DNA of 61,429 nt from Alphaproteobacteria bacterium (GCA_024227565.1 JAAEUE010000113.1:1-61429), one strand, 5' to 3'; shown: positions 26,242 through 35,094, counted from the stretch's first letter. A program made the numbers and translations. The notes: generated by a model not told the origin, from the letters alone.

Positions 26242-26826
26242 ATGAGAGATGAGCGTGTGTGCTGGGTTGAGTTTGCCGATGAGACGACGGCATCCCCGGA
26301 GGTCAAATCCGCCTTTGGCGCGGTGAGCTCCAAGGGAGGAGCTGTCGAAAACCTATACAAGGCGATGGCCCTGTCACCGCACGCCATCGAGCCTGCCGAT
26401 CAGCTCTACAAACAGCTCCTGCACACTCCAGACTGCCCGTTTGAACCCTGGCTCCGCGAATTGATCGCGCTTCAGGTGGCGATGATCTGCAACAGCGACT
26501 ATGCCATGGCCCATCACGGCGAGAACTTTCACCGGTTCTATGGAAACCGAAGCGCCTCAGACCGCCTGCAGGAAGCGGTCGGGCAGGGCACCTGGCACGC
26601 AGACGTGGACGATGAGAGACTGAAGGCCATCTTGTCGTTCAACGACAAGCTTGCACGCGCGCCGGAGACCATGGTTGAGGGCGACGTAAAGGCGCTGCGC
26701 GCAGCAGGCTTGAGCGAAAAGGAGATCGTCTATCTGGCGCAAATATCCGCATCGTTCGCCTACTGGTCACGCATCATCAATGCTCTGGGGATTTCAGTGG
26801 GCGATGAGCCCGTTGGCTTGCCTTGA
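26242..26826 (+). CDS. carboxymuconolactone decarboxylase (AhpD-like) family protein
   Basis: The 194-aa all-helical protein fits the CMD/peroxidase-related group: RELIALQVAMICNSDYAMAHHGENF around residues 72-96, then LSFNDKLARAPETM and LSEKEIVYLAQISASFAYWSRI. The usual CxxC of AhpD is replaced by the CNSDYxxxHH version seen in a large uncharacterised subgroup. ATG 26242 is preceded by CAGGAA and is the natural start; the open frame extends far upstream antisense to the binding-protein gene but is not coding there. Function unknown. Confidence 0.8.
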   Translation: MRDERVCWVEFADETTASPEVKSAFGAVSSKGGAVENLYKAMALSPHAIEPADQLYKQLLHTPDCPFEPWLRELIALQVAMICNSDYAMAHHGENFHRFYGNRSASDRLQEAVGQGTWHADVDDERLKAILSFNDKLARAPETMVEGDVKALRAAGLSEKEIVYLAQISASFAYWSRIINALGISVGDEPVGLP

Positions 26827-26868
26827 CGAACGCTCAGCACCTGTTGAGACATCACCTGACGGGGAGCA

Positions 26869-28029
26869 TCACTTTTGCTTCTGTGTGCGCCTTGAAGAGG
26901 GCACAAGCCCTCCCATCGGTGGATCAGTCACCACGGTCTCAATGGCGCCGGCGTGCATTGGCCGATGACAAGCCACACTAACCCACGCGGTCCGCCCGCC
27001 TGGGTACATCACCTTCTTTCTTACCCGGTGCGCAAACCGTCTTTGGAACACTGTCAGCTGATCGGTCAGGCCGCTGCGGCGCCCGGGCGTTGAGAGCCTT
27101 TTCAGCTCTGGCCACAGGGCCGTGATGCTGCTGGCTTCAGCGCGGAATGCTCTGTTGAGCCCGTTTCCGCCTGTCTGCTGGAATTGAGACTGAAAATTCT
27201 CCTCAAGGGTCTCCCGATTGGAGGGCGAGAGTGCTTTTAGTCCGGGGCGCGAAAATTTGATGTCCAGCGGCTCCACATCGAGACCAGTTAGCCAAGTCCA
27301 GGCGCTCGCGGACTGGCCGGTTCCGCCCCCCACCATGCCAGCACCCACACGGGCCGGACCATATTTGTAATCGAACTTGGCCCGTCCAAAGCGGCCACCG
27401 TTTGGCTTGCGCAGGGTTTGGTTCACCTCAAGCCGATCTGACTTGAAGGCCACCGATGCATCTATGCGGTCAATGTTGACGAATTCTGAGAGTCTCTGAC
27501 CGATCCAGCCTCCGGCCGGGTCGGAAAAGAAGCGCTGCCAGTAGGCCTTGTCGAACGAATTGAGGTTCAAAAACCCGATATTGCGCAGAAGACGCTCATG
27601 ATCCTGCCCATCGGCTTCAAGCTCTTGCTGAAGCCGCATCAGGGCGTTTGTCCAATCGTCAACGAAGGCGATTGTGAGCTTCTTGACATGCCTGGTCGGC
27701 CCTGGGGTTCCTGTTGGCGTCCGGAGCAGCCAATGGCCGTGCTTGGAGATGCTGAAAGTGGTGCGCAGTTGGAAAAACAGATCGTTTGGCTCCAACTCGG
27801 CGCCGAACAGGATAACCGGACTGCCGTAAAATCGTTTGGGAATGTCGAAGGTGACCTCCGAACGGCCTCCCATCAGCGGCAATATTTCCACCAGATTGCT
27901 CTCGGCGTTGCGCTCCCAGATTTGAAGAATAACCTGCATGCCGCCTTTGTACTCGCCGAGCCCTCGGCCGCCTCTGAGATACTTCAGAAGTGAGGTTACG
28001 CGTTTCACGGAGATGGTGATCTGGGCCAT
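26869..28029 (-). CDS. hypothetical protein, 386 aa, no recognised family
   Basis: A long soluble protein with no signal peptide or membrane helix. It contains an N-terminal beta-rich part (VTSLLKYLRGGRGLGEYKGG, then ILPLMGGRSEVTFDIP), a middle helical part with WTNALMRLQQELEADGQDHERLL, a Gly-rich stretch GAGMVGGGTGQS and a basic C-terminus with PGGRTAWVSVACHRP. Base composition matches its neighbours. The divergent gene 28218-28826 is a Sel1 protein. A good ribosome site (GAGGACGT region) precedes the ATG. Coding is supported by length and composition, function unknown. Confidence 0.7.
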   Translation of the reverse strand: MAQITISVKRVTSLLKYLRGGRGLGEYKGGMQVILQIWERNAESNLVEILPLMGGRSEVTFDIPKRFYGSPVILFGAELEPNDLFFQLRTTFSISKHGHWLLRTPTGTPGPTRHVKKLTIAFVDDWTNALMRLQQELEADGQDHERLLRNIGFLNLNSFDKAYWQRFFSDPAGGWIGQRLSEFVNIDRIDASVAFKSDRLEVNQTLRKPNGGRFGRAKFDYKYGPARVGAGMVGGGTGQSASAWTWLTGLDVEPLDIKFSRPGLKALSPSNRETLEENFQSQFQQTGGNGLNRAFRAEASSITALWPELKRLSTPGRRSGLTDQLTVFQRRFAHRVRKKVMYPGGRTAWVSVACHRPMHAGAIETVVTDPPMGGLVPSSRRTQKQK

Positions 28030-28217
28030 GGGGACGTCCTCTCACATTGAGCCTGATCCATACGTGGAGCGGCACAGACCCGCCACCTCACCCTATAGCG
28101 GCAGTGCAGCGCTGCAAAGCGCGCGCGTGTGGAGCCACCTGAACCCAGCAGGTCAGGTCTGAGAAAGCTTATGGGCTTAGAGAGTGCAGAACGCTAAACG
28201 CACTGAAGGTGGGCAGA

Positions 28218-28826
28218 ATGTTGACCAGAGTATTGATCGCCTCCTTGTTCCTGTTCCTAAGCGCCGGATTGGCCAGCGCGTTCACCAACCCGGATGCAGA
28301 CTTTCGCAAAGCCCGAGCGAAGTTCCAAACTGGGGACTATTCAAAAGCGGCCTCCCTGCTCATCAGAGCCGTTGAGCACGGCCATGAAGCAGCCCAAGTG
28401 CCTTTGGCCGCCATGTACCGGTCCGGCCAGGGGGTGAAGCAGAACCTTCCCAGAGCTTTTGAGCTTTTCACCAAAGCGGCCTACCAGGGCTATCCCAATG
28501 CCCAGTTCACCCTGGCCATGATGTACCGCCTGGGCCAGGGCACGCAGCCCGACCACGCAGAGGCGGGGAAATGGTTTCGCCGGGCCGCCGAGGTTGGGCA
28601 TGCGGAAGCCCAGAACAGCTTGGGCGTGATGTTTGAAACCGGCCGGGGGGTGGACGTGAATTATGTGTCCGCGGTCATGTGGTATCACGTCGCCGCCTCA
28701 AGCGGCAGCCGCCGGGGGGTGGATAATCAGAAGAGATTGTCGAAAAAGCTCAGTGTCAAAGAAGTGGCCCGCGCCAAGCGACTGGCGCTTGCCTGCATGA
28801 GAAGCCGCTACAAGAGCTGCGGCTAG
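28218..28826 (+). CDS. exported Sel1-repeat (TPR-like) protein
   Basis: The 202-aa protein has a signal peptide (1-22, ending ASA) and four to five Sel1-like repeats of about 36 residues with the AxxxLxxxYxxGxGVxxD pattern, for example AAMYRSGQGVKQNLPRAFELF, AMMYRLGQGTQPDHAEAGKWF and GVMFETGRGVDVNYVSAVMWY split by linkers. Such repeats are protein-protein scaffolds in the envelope. ATG 28218 has AAGGTGGG in front. Its TAG stop is the first codon-length of a 105-bp repeat. Partner unknown. Confidence 0.85.
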   Translation: MLTRVLIASLFLFLSAGLASAFTNPDADFRKARAKFQTGDYSKAASLLIRAVEHGHEAAQVPLAAMYRSGQGVKQNLPRAFELFTKAAYQGYPNAQFTLAMMYRLGQGTQPDHAEAGKWFRRAAEVGHAEAQNSLGVMFETGRGVDVNYVSAVMWYHVAASSGSRRGVDNQKRLSKKLSVKEVARAKRLALACMRSRYKSCG

Positions 28827-28928
28827 AGCTTATTCCGCTCAGATTGAGCGGAATAAGCTCCAGATTATCGTTACGAACGAGCAACTTATCTCCGACCAGA
28901 CGTAACCGTCTGATCGGAGGTTGCTCTA
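28824..28928 (+). repeat. 105-bp hairpin repeat, copy B
   Basis: This is the plus-strand copy of the element at 1778-1882. It starts TAGAGCTTATTCCGCTCAG, contains the palindrome TTCCGCTCAGATTGAGCGGAA (about 28833-28853) and the larger inverted pair GAGCAAC...GTTGCTC. It sits between convergent genes and supplies the stop of the upstream Sel1 gene, as copy A does for xthA. Confidence 0.8.
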
Positions 28929-28940
28929 GGAACGCCGCCC

Positions 28941-29573
28941 CTATTCAGAAAGCTGATTGGCAACCTCGCGCGCCAGTGCGAAGGCGCGCTGTTCCAGGAT
29001 CACCGGGGATTCGCAGACGAAGCGCAGCGAGCGCTCTCGGTCCTGGTGGATCCGGCTCTGCCAGCTCAGTTTCCGCTCCAGTTCCCGCACCGCCTTGCGG
29101 CTCTCGTCCGTCTTCGGCTTAACCTTGAGCGCCTGCGTGAACTCTTTGCGGGTTGTGCGGATGGCGTTGGCCAGCTCCTGCTGCTTGCGGGTGAACTTGG
29201 TTATGCCCTTCATGATCTGCGCGCGCTCTGAGTTTATGGTTGAGAGCACACCGGCAAACAGGGCCACCAGTTTTACCGGCTTTGAGTGCGCATCCAGCCC
29301 GCCTGCATAGGCCGCAATTTGGGTCGCGGCCTCATCAAGCGTGGTGCGCCGGGCGGAGATGCGGGCCACCAGGGCGCCGAGCTCATCATCCGCGCTCCAC
29401 ACCTTTTCAGCCTTTTCGTCAACTGGCGGGCCAGCCCACATCATCCCGGCGCTGAGCGCGGGGATCTTGCGCTGGACGCACGGCCAGTCCGGATCAGTGT
29501 TGCCGGCAGACAGGGCAGGCCCGGTCAGGCACACCATCAAAGCGGCAGCGGCAGATATCTTCAAGCAACGCAT
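28941..29573 (-). CDS. exported coiled-coil protein of the lut/ped-like ABC cluster
   Basis: The 210-aa protein has a signal peptide (about 1-22), a conserved-looking WPCVQRKIP motif near residue 30 and a long helical region with FTRKQQELANAIRTTRKEF and KAVRELERKLSWQSRIHQ that should form a coiled coil. It is the last gene of the six-gene minus-strand cluster (1 base after the permease stop), so it is co-transcribed. Exported proteins of similar position occur in lanthanide-linked ABC clusters, but no function is assigned. Confidence 0.75.
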   Translation of the reverse strand: MRCLKISAAAALMVCLTGPALSAGNTDPDWPCVQRKIPALSAGMMWAGPPVDEKAEKVWSADDELGALVARISARRTTLDEAATQIAAYAGGLDAHSKPVKLVALFAGVLSTINSERAQIMKGITKFTRKQQELANAIRTTRKEFTQALKVKPKTDESRKAVRELERKLSWQSRIHQDRERSLRFVCESPVILEQRAFALAREVANQLSE

Positions 29574-29574
29574 A

Positions 29575-30405
29575 CTATCCTCCAGGGCCGCCGCGGCGGG
29601 CGATCAGGCCCTTGGACGGGTTGTAGGCGAACACAGCCAGCGCCATGAACGCAAACGTGCATCCTGCCGCCACCAGCGCTGCCTGCAGGTTCAGCTGCAT
29701 GTAGAGCGCATGGCGGATGAGCTCCACCGCATAGGTGAACGGGTTGAACGAGCACAATTCATAGAGCAGGGGACTTGATTCCTTCATGCGCCACAGGGGG
29801 TAGAGTGCCGATGACATGAAGAACATGGGGAAGATCACGAAATTCATGATGCCGGCGAAGTTCTCCAGCTGCCGGATAACCGAGGACAACAGCAGCCCCA
29901 GCGAGCCGAGCATGAGCCCTGAGAGCACCAGCGCGGGGAACACCGTCAGATAGCCCCCAAGCGGCGGGTCCACTTCCCAGAACCAGGCAATCGCCAGGAA
30001 AACATAAACCTGGGCAATCGAGACGATTGTGCCGGCCAGCAACTTGGACCCAAGCAGGAACCAGCGCGGGAAGGGGCTCACCAAAAGGGTGCGCATGGTG
30101 CCCATTTCCCGGTCATAGACCATGGCCAGGGATGACTGCATGCCGTTGAACAGCTGGATCATGCCAACCAGCCCGGGCGTTATGTAAACCTCATAGAGCA
30201 CGTAGGTCTCATAAGGCTCGATGATGGAGACGCCGAGTACGGAGCGGAAGCCGGCGGCGAAGATGAAGAGCCAGACCAACGGGCGGACCAGAGCGGCAAT
30301 GAACCGGCCGCGCTGCTGCAGAAACCGCAGGCCCTCGCGCCAGATGATGCCGGTCATGCAGCGCAGATAGCCCGCGGCACCATATTGCCCCACGGCACCG
30401 GTCAT
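29575..30405 (-). CDS. ABC-2 type permease, PQQ-alcohol-dehydrogenase-associated
   Basis: The 276-aa integral membrane protein has six hydrophobic helices and the ABC-2 exporter pattern: LVWLFIFAAGFRS near the start, GMQSSLAMVYDREMGTMRTLLVSPFPRWFLLG and MFFMSSALYPLWRM. It overlaps the ATPase gene by 4 bases. This pair belongs to the transporter family found with PQQ alcohol dehydrogenases (PedC/LutF type). The ABC-2 fold normally exports, so whether it moves lanthanide-related compounds or another solute is open. Confidence 0.85.
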   Translation of the reverse strand: MTGAVGQYGAAGYLRCMTGIIWREGLRFLQQRGRFIAALVRPLVWLFIFAAGFRSVLGVSIIEPYETYVLYEVYITPGLVGMIQLFNGMQSSLAMVYDREMGTMRTLLVSPFPRWFLLGSKLLAGTIVSIAQVYVFLAIAWFWEVDPPLGGYLTVFPALVLSGLMLGSLGLLLSSVIRQLENFAGIMNFVIFPMFFMSSALYPLWRMKESSPLLYELCSFNPFTYAVELIRHALYMQLNLQAALVAAGCTFAFMALAVFAYNPSKGLIARRGGPGG

Positions 30406-31157
30406 GCCGCTTTTCCCTTGGCCAAGCCGGTCATGGCATCAAAGGCTTCTTTCAGATCCCCAACCTCGTGCCGGTCGGCAATCTCCTGGCTGGTTCCGGT
30501 TTCAATCACCTTGCCCTGGTGCAAGACCACCACCGCATCATCAGTGTTGATCTCTTCCATCAGGTGGGTGGCCCACAGCACGCTGAGGCCGCCTTGGCCC
30601 ACAAGTGCCCGCACATGGCTGATGATGTCCCGGCGCGCGCCCACATCCAGGCCCACCGTGGGCTCATCCAGAAGCAGGAGCTTGGGCTGGTGCAACAAGG
30701 CGCGGGCAATCTCCACCCGGCGCATCTGGCCGCCTGAGAGCGATCTGACCGCTTCACCCACCCGGTCCGCCAGGCCGGCCCGCTCCAGCTCGGCCACCGC
30801 CCGCTCCCGGGCCTGGCGTCTGGGAATACCGTGCAAGGCAGCGTGATAGGTCATGTTCTGCAAAACGCTGAGATCTGGATCCAGAGTGCGGTTCTGGAAC
30901 ACCACGCCCAGGTTCTGCAGCGCCAGCTTGGGCGCCCGGCGCACATCGTGCCCCATCACGCGCACATGTCCGCTTGTGTTGTCGAACAAGCGGGTGATCA
31001 GCGAGAACAAGGTTGTCTTGCCGGCACCGTTCAGACCAAGCAGGCCGCAAAAGGCCCCTTGGCCGACAGACAGGCTCACACCCTCCAACGCCTGACGCGC
31101 GCCGTAAGAATGGCTCACGCTGCTCACGTGAAGCGCCGGGGTGGTGTCGTTACTCAT
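30402..31157 (-). CDS. ABC transporter ATPase, PQQ-alcohol-dehydrogenase-associated
   Basis: The 251-aa ATPase has Walker A GLNGAGKTTLF, Q-loop VFQNRTLDP, signature LSGGQMRRVEIARALL, Walker B LLLLDEPTVGLD and the switch His in WATHLMEE. It pairs with the overlapping ABC-2 permease. The family is the PQQ-associated ATPase group (PedA/LutE type), known in Pseudomonas and Methylorubrum to matter for growth with lanthanide-dependent alcohol dehydrogenases. Membrane-peripheral, cytosolic side. Confidence 0.9.
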   Translation of the reverse strand: MSNDTTPALHVSSVSHSYGARQALEGVSLSVGQGAFCGLLGLNGAGKTTLFSLITRLFDNTSGHVRVMGHDVRRAPKLALQNLGVVFQNRTLDPDLSVLQNMTYHAALHGIPRRQARERAVAELERAGLADRVGEAVRSLSGGQMRRVEIARALLHQPKLLLLDEPTVGLDVGARRDIISHVRALVGQGGLSVLWATHLMEEINTDDAVVVLHQGKVIETGTSQEIADRHEVGDLKEAFDAMTGLAKGKAA

Positions 31158-31181
31158 CAGGTCAGTCTAGCGGTCGCCGCC

Positions 31182-31616
31182 CTATTTGACGACAAAAACA
31201 GCCTTTTGACTGTCGGCGCTGGTTCCTGGGATTTTCAAGGTGAAAGTGCCCGGCCGAATGGTGACGAACGAGATGGTGGCCTTGCCGTCATCGTCGAATT
31301 CCAGGCTGCTCACGCCCATGGGCCGGATCTCGATATCATTGATGACGATCTCGTTGACCCACACATTGCGGAAGAAGTCAGGCCCCTCAATGGCCAGCTC
31401 GGCCGACCCGTCAGACACCAGGTCAATGCTGTAATATTTGCCCGACTTCAGCTCATAAGGTTTTTCCGCCAGTGGCTTGCCGGAGGCGAGCGTAATCGGC
31501 GCCAGGCGCTTCTTGCCGGTGAGCAATCCGGCAAAGCCTTCAGCATGAACAGGGGCCGCGTGGCCGGCGATCATGAGGGCGGCGCAGGCGCCGAGAACAA
31601 GGGATTTCAGTTTCAT
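31182..31616 (-). CDS. small exported protein of the lut/ped-like cluster
   Basis: The 144-aa protein has a signal peptide (about 1-25, ending VHAE) and a compact beta-rich domain: YELKSGKYYSIDLVSDG, FFRNVWVNEIVINDIEIRP, then a FTLKIPG strand near the C-terminus. The layout resembles a cupredoxin-like sandwich but no clear copper-ligand set is visible; there are many acidic residues. It lies 24 bases before the ATPase gene in the same operon. Binding of a metal or small ligand in the periplasm is a guess. Confidence 0.75.
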   Translation of the reverse strand: MKLKSLVLGACAALMIAGHAAPVHAEGFAGLLTGKKRLAPITLASGKPLAEKPYELKSGKYYSIDLVSDGSAELAIEGPDFFRNVWVNEIVINDIEIRPMGVSSLEFDDDGKATISFVTIRPGTFTLKIPGTSADSQKAVFVVK

Positions 31617-31649
31617 TTTAACTCTCCTTGAAATATTAAAATAAGCAGG

Positions 31650-32630
31650 TCAATCGGGCGTGGCAACCACACCCCATGGGAACCGGCCCGTGCGGACCGA
31701 TTTGATGACTTTCAGTTTCGCCACATCAATGATCGAGATGTCGTTGGACACCCCATTGGTGGAAAACAGATGTTTCTGGTCCGGCGAAAAACCGAGCTGC
31801 CACACCCGCTGGCCCACCAGCAGATACTTCTCAACCTCAAGGGTCTTGGCATTGACCACGGCAACCCGGTTGGCCGGCCCCAGCGCCACGAAGGCCTTGG
31901 CACCATCCTTGGTCACGCGCACGCCCACAGGCTGCAGCGCCTCTGGGGTCACGCCGGGCACATCGAAGGTGATCTTCTTGATGATCTTCTGCGTGGCCGG
32001 ATCGATCACGGCCACGTTGCCGCCAATTTCCGAGCTCACCCACAGCTGGCTGCCATCATAGGAGAACTGCGCGAATCTGGGCCTGGAATCCACCAGCACG
32101 TTCGCCGTCAGCTCATAGGTGGTGGTGTCGATGAAGTGGGCCATGTTGGTGGTTTCAGAGGTGTTCACCAGAACCTTGCCGTCAGGGCTGATGCCCATGC
32201 CTTCGGGCTCAACACCCACGGGAACCTCCGCCAGCACCTTGTTGTTCACGATGTCCACAACCGTCACCAGATTATCGTCCTCATTGGCAATGTAGAGCGG
32301 ATTGCCCGAGGGGTGCAGGATGAAGAGTTCCGGGTCCGGACCGGACGGCAGGGTCTTGACCAGCTTCAGGGTGGCCACATCGAACACCTGAACCGCGTCG
32401 TCATCGCTGGCACACACCAGCAGATACTTGCCGTCCTTGGTCAGCAAGATGCCGCGCGGGCGCTGGCCCACGTTGAGGGTCTGCTCCACCTTCCAGCCGT
32501 CCGAATTGATCACCGTAACGGTGTTGTCTTTCTCGTTGGTCACATAGATCTTGTAAGCCTCAGCGGAGGCTGAGGCGCAGACCAGTCCGATGGCAAAAAC
32601 TCCGGCTTTCAAGCCCTTCATCAAACTCAT
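31650..32630 (-). CDS. YVTN beta-propeller protein, PQQ-dependent catabolism-associated
   Basis: The 326-aa exported protein has a signal peptide (about 1-24) and six to seven repeats of the YVTN type, for example YKIYVTNEKDNTVTVI, GQRPRGILLTKDGKYLLV, HPSGNPLYIANEDDNLVTVVD and FVALGPANRVAVVN. It belongs to the beta-propeller family associated with PQQ-dependent ABC clusters (LutD-like position). Such propellers bind partners or ligands in the periplasm. It is co-transcribed between the binding protein and the small exported protein. Confidence 0.9.
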   Translation of the reverse strand: MSLMKGLKAGVFAIGLVCASASAEAYKIYVTNEKDNTVTVINSDGWKVEQTLNVGQRPRGILLTKDGKYLLVCASDDDAVQVFDVATLKLVKTLPSGPDPELFILHPSGNPLYIANEDDNLVTVVDIVNNKVLAEVPVGVEPEGMGISPDGKVLVNTSETTNMAHFIDTTTYELTANVLVDSRPRFAQFSYDGSQLWVSSEIGGNVAVIDPATQKIIKKITFDVPGVTPEALQPVGVRVTKDGAKAFVALGPANRVAVVNAKTLEVEKYLLVGQRVWQLGFSPDQKHLFSTNGVSNDISIIDVAKLKVIKSVRTGRFPWGVVATPD

Positions 32631-32661
32631 TTCTCGACCACTCCCTAAAAGGCGTAAGCGT

Positions 32662-33858
32662 TCAGTTCAATTTGCAACCGGTTTCGCGCCGGTCTTCGCC
32701 AAGCGTGTCCAGCACTGAAACCTCATGCAGAAAACCTTCTTGAGGCGAAACGGACACCAGCGCTTGTGGCTGGATCAGCAAGATGGGCTGGCGCAGCTGC
32801 CAGTTCCAATTGCGGAAGGTGAGGGGCAGGCCCTTGAAGCCGGCAAGCTCAAAATCATCGCCCTTCAAATAGGCGGTCATCTTGCCGAAATCGCCTGAAT
32901 TGGTCCGCGCGGCGGCCTCGCCAATGGAGCGGACCGGCGCCCACACCTGATAGTCCTTGGCCCGCATGCGCCGCTTGAAGCGCTTCACGAACCGGCTTTG
33001 CAACTGGGCAGAGCCCCACTGCTCATGGGTTCTGTGCCAGGTGGAGGGGCTGAGGCCTTGCGTGCCCACAATCAGCCGGGGCTGCCAGGTGCGGTAGGCC
33101 AGATATTCGCCGAAAATCCCGATTTCATCGGCCACCAACAGAACGTCATAGTCCACGTCTTGTGTGAACGCCGGCACCTCGGCCTGGGCCGTTCGCCGGG
33201 CATCGGGGCCGAAGGCCCATTCTTTTTCCGCGACAATCTTGCCGCCGAACTTCTTGGCAGACTTCTTCATGGCCGCGGCGAACAAGACATCGCCCGGCCG
33301 CTTGCCCGTCACAAGAAACAATTTGCGCCAGCGTTTGCGGGCCAGAAACTGGGCCAGCGCGTCGGTGTACATGGACCGGCTCGGCGCAATGTGCATCACA
33401 TTGGCCCGGCAGTCCTGGCTGCGCAGCCGGTTGTCCGTCGCCGTTGCGTTGAAGAACAGGATCTCACGGCCCTTGGCTGCGTCCGCCATCTTCAAAAGCG
33501 CATCGGCGCCCACATCCAGAATGAAGAAATGAATGCCCTCGGCCGCCATCTCCTCCATGGTCTTCAGAGGATCGGCGTCCTTGGGCAGTATTGCAGTTTC
33601 CAGCGAAAACTCCTGCTTCAGAAACCGCCCGGTAGTATTGTTGTCGCGAATGGAGATCTCGCCGCCAGCAATCCCCTCGTTATCTGGGGCCACGTCCAGA
33701 TTTGACAGGTTGGGCGGTGTCTCAACTTGCTGGGAAATGTATCCAATTGGAATTTTCGCGATATCGTCTGCTGCGTTGGCGTGAGTTGAATACATGAAAA
33801 TACCAACTGTAAGCCAGCTTCGAAACAATATTAAAAGAATAGATTTAAAAAATTCCAT
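32662..33858 (-). CDS. periplasmic binding protein, PQQ-dependent catabolism-associated (LutA-like)
   Basis: The 398-aa protein has a signal peptide (about 1-29) and a Leu/Ile/Val-binding-protein-like fold: IPIGYISQQ, ISIRDNNTTGRF, FFILDVGADALL, MHIAPSRSMYTDALAQFLARKRW and DVDYDVLLVADEIGIF. This is the binding protein family named for PQQ-dependent catabolism clusters. It heads the minus-strand operon. The ATG at 33858 begins the signal peptide; an upstream in-frame ATG at 33933 would add a polar leader and is rejected. The first residues are AT-rich relative to the gene body. Ligand unproven; lanthanide complex is a hypothesis. Confidence 0.88.
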   Translation of the reverse strand: MEFFKSILLILFRSWLTVGIFMYSTHANAADDIAKIPIGYISQQVETPPNLSNLDVAPDNEGIAGGEISIRDNNTTGRFLKQEFSLETAILPKDADPLKTMEEMAAEGIHFFILDVGADALLKMADAAKGREILFFNATATDNRLRSQDCRANVMHIAPSRSMYTDALAQFLARKRWRKLFLVTGKRPGDVLFAAAMKKSAKKFGGKIVAEKEWAFGPDARRTAQAEVPAFTQDVDYDVLLVADEIGIFGEYLAYRTWQPRLIVGTQGLSPSTWHRTHEQWGSAQLQSRFVKRFKRRMRAKDYQVWAPVRSIGEAAARTNSGDFGKMTAYLKGDDFELAGFKGLPLTFRNWNWQLRQPILLIQPQALVSVSPQEGFLHEVSVLDTLGEDRRETGCKLN

Positions 33859-33982
33859 GATCTTGTGAGTATTTATTTGGATGTTGATCCAGGGGAGGTT
33901 GGCACTTATAAATTTATTATTATTTGAAATCATGCAATCATATCATAGACTTCTCTACGGTTGCTATTTGCGAAGTATTGCG

Positions 33983-33998
33983 CAGTTTTGGAAAACTG
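33983..33998. promoter_or_regulatory. perfect palindrome in the divergent promoter region
   Basis: CAGTTTTGGAAAACTG is a perfect inverted repeat with 7-base arms around GG. It lies 40 bases before the plus-strand binding protein gene and about 125 bases before the lut-like operon, so one regulator bound here could control both ABC systems. The region around it (33860-33960) is AT-rich. Confidence 0.45.
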
Positions 33999-34037
33999 TC
34001 TAGGGTGATTGGGATCTAAACCAAGCTCGGCACGTTT

Positions 34038-35033
34038 ATGGACCAGATGCGACTGCGGGATTTGAAGTTTACGGCCTGCATTTGCCTGCTCCTCGGCTGT
34101 ACGATGCTGACTGGCCCGGCCCGGGCAAGCGAGCCCGAGCTCAAGATCGCCGCTTTGAAGTTCGGCACGGTCAACTGGGTGATGGATGTGATCAAGCACC
34201 ATGGCCTGGACCGCCAGAACGGCTTTTCCCTCAAAACCCTCGGCCTTGCGTCCAAGAACGCAACCACGGTGGCGTTCCTCTCCGGCGAGGTGGATGGTTT
34301 CGTCACCGACTGGTTCTGGGTTTTGCGCGAGCGGGCGCGGGGAAGCGACATTGTGCAAATTCCTTATTCTGCGTCTCTTGGTGCGGTCATGGTGGCAAAG
34401 GAAGGCCAGATCACCTCATTGGACGATTTGGCGGGCAAGAAAATCGGCGTGGCCGGCGGGCCCATCGACAAGAGCTGGCTCTTGCTGCGGGCCCATCAGC
34501 TGAAACGCGGGAAGGGGGATTTGGCCAAAACGGCCTCGCCAATCTTTGCTGCCCCGCCACTGCTCAACCAGCAACTCGTTTCGGCCAGAGCCGATGCGGT
34601 GTTGAACTTCTGGCATTTTTCTGCCCGCCTGGAAGGGGCAGGCTACAAGCGCCTGGCCAGCGTGAGCGAACTGATGTCCGCTCTTGGCATCCCGGTGGCC
34701 GTGCCGTTGGTGGGATTTGTGTTCCCGAAATCCCTGGGTGAGGCCAAGCCGGGGATCATTGCCAAGTTCGTCAACGCCCTGAAGGGCGCCAGCGCCATTC
34801 TGAAGACCTCGGATGCGGAATGGGAGCGGCTGAGGCCGTTGATGAAGGCCAAGACGGACGGCGAGTTTGTAACGCTTAAGAAACGCTACCGCGAGGGGAT
34901 ATTGAACGAATGGACCGATGCCCACCGCAAAGCGGCAATGGCCATGTTTGAGGTGCTCAAACAGATCGGCGGCGACAAGCTGACCGGGGCTGGCACCCGC
35001 TTTGATCCGGCGATGTTTTGGTCATCTCCCTAG
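34038..35033 (+). CDS. ABC transporter substrate-binding protein, NMT1/SsuA-like
   Basis: The 331-aa protein has a signal peptide (about 1-30, ending ARAS) and the aliphatic sulfonate/nitrate/thiamine-precursor binding fold: KIAALKFGTVNWVMDVIKHHG, TTVAFLSGEVDGFVTDWFWV, SLDDLAGKKIGVAGGP and ARADAVLNFWHFSARLEGAGY. The permease and ATPase follow 550 bases later, beyond a repeat block. Its context (PQQ genes, SoxYZ-like carrier) suggests it serves the alcohol-oxidation system, but ligand is unknown. ATG 34038 is used; ATG 34047 is also possible. Confidence 0.88.
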   Translation: MDQMRLRDLKFTACICLLLGCTMLTGPARASEPELKIAALKFGTVNWVMDVIKHHGLDRQNGFSLKTLGLASKNATTVAFLSGEVDGFVTDWFWVLRERARGSDIVQIPYSASLGAVMVAKEGQITSLDDLAGKKIGVAGGPIDKSWLLLRAHQLKRGKGDLAKTASPIFAAPPLLNQQLVSARADAVLNFWHFSARLEGAGYKRLASVSELMSALGIPVAVPLVGFVFPKSLGEAKPGIIAKFVNALKGASAILKTSDAEWERLRPLMKAKTDGEFVTLKKRYREGILNEWTDAHRKAAMAMFEVLKQIGGDKLTGAGTRFDPAMFWSSP

Positions 35034-35094
35034 GTTCGTGATGTCCGGCTTGAATTTGCATTTTCATTGGGGCGCCTTTGGCGGCGATTACACT

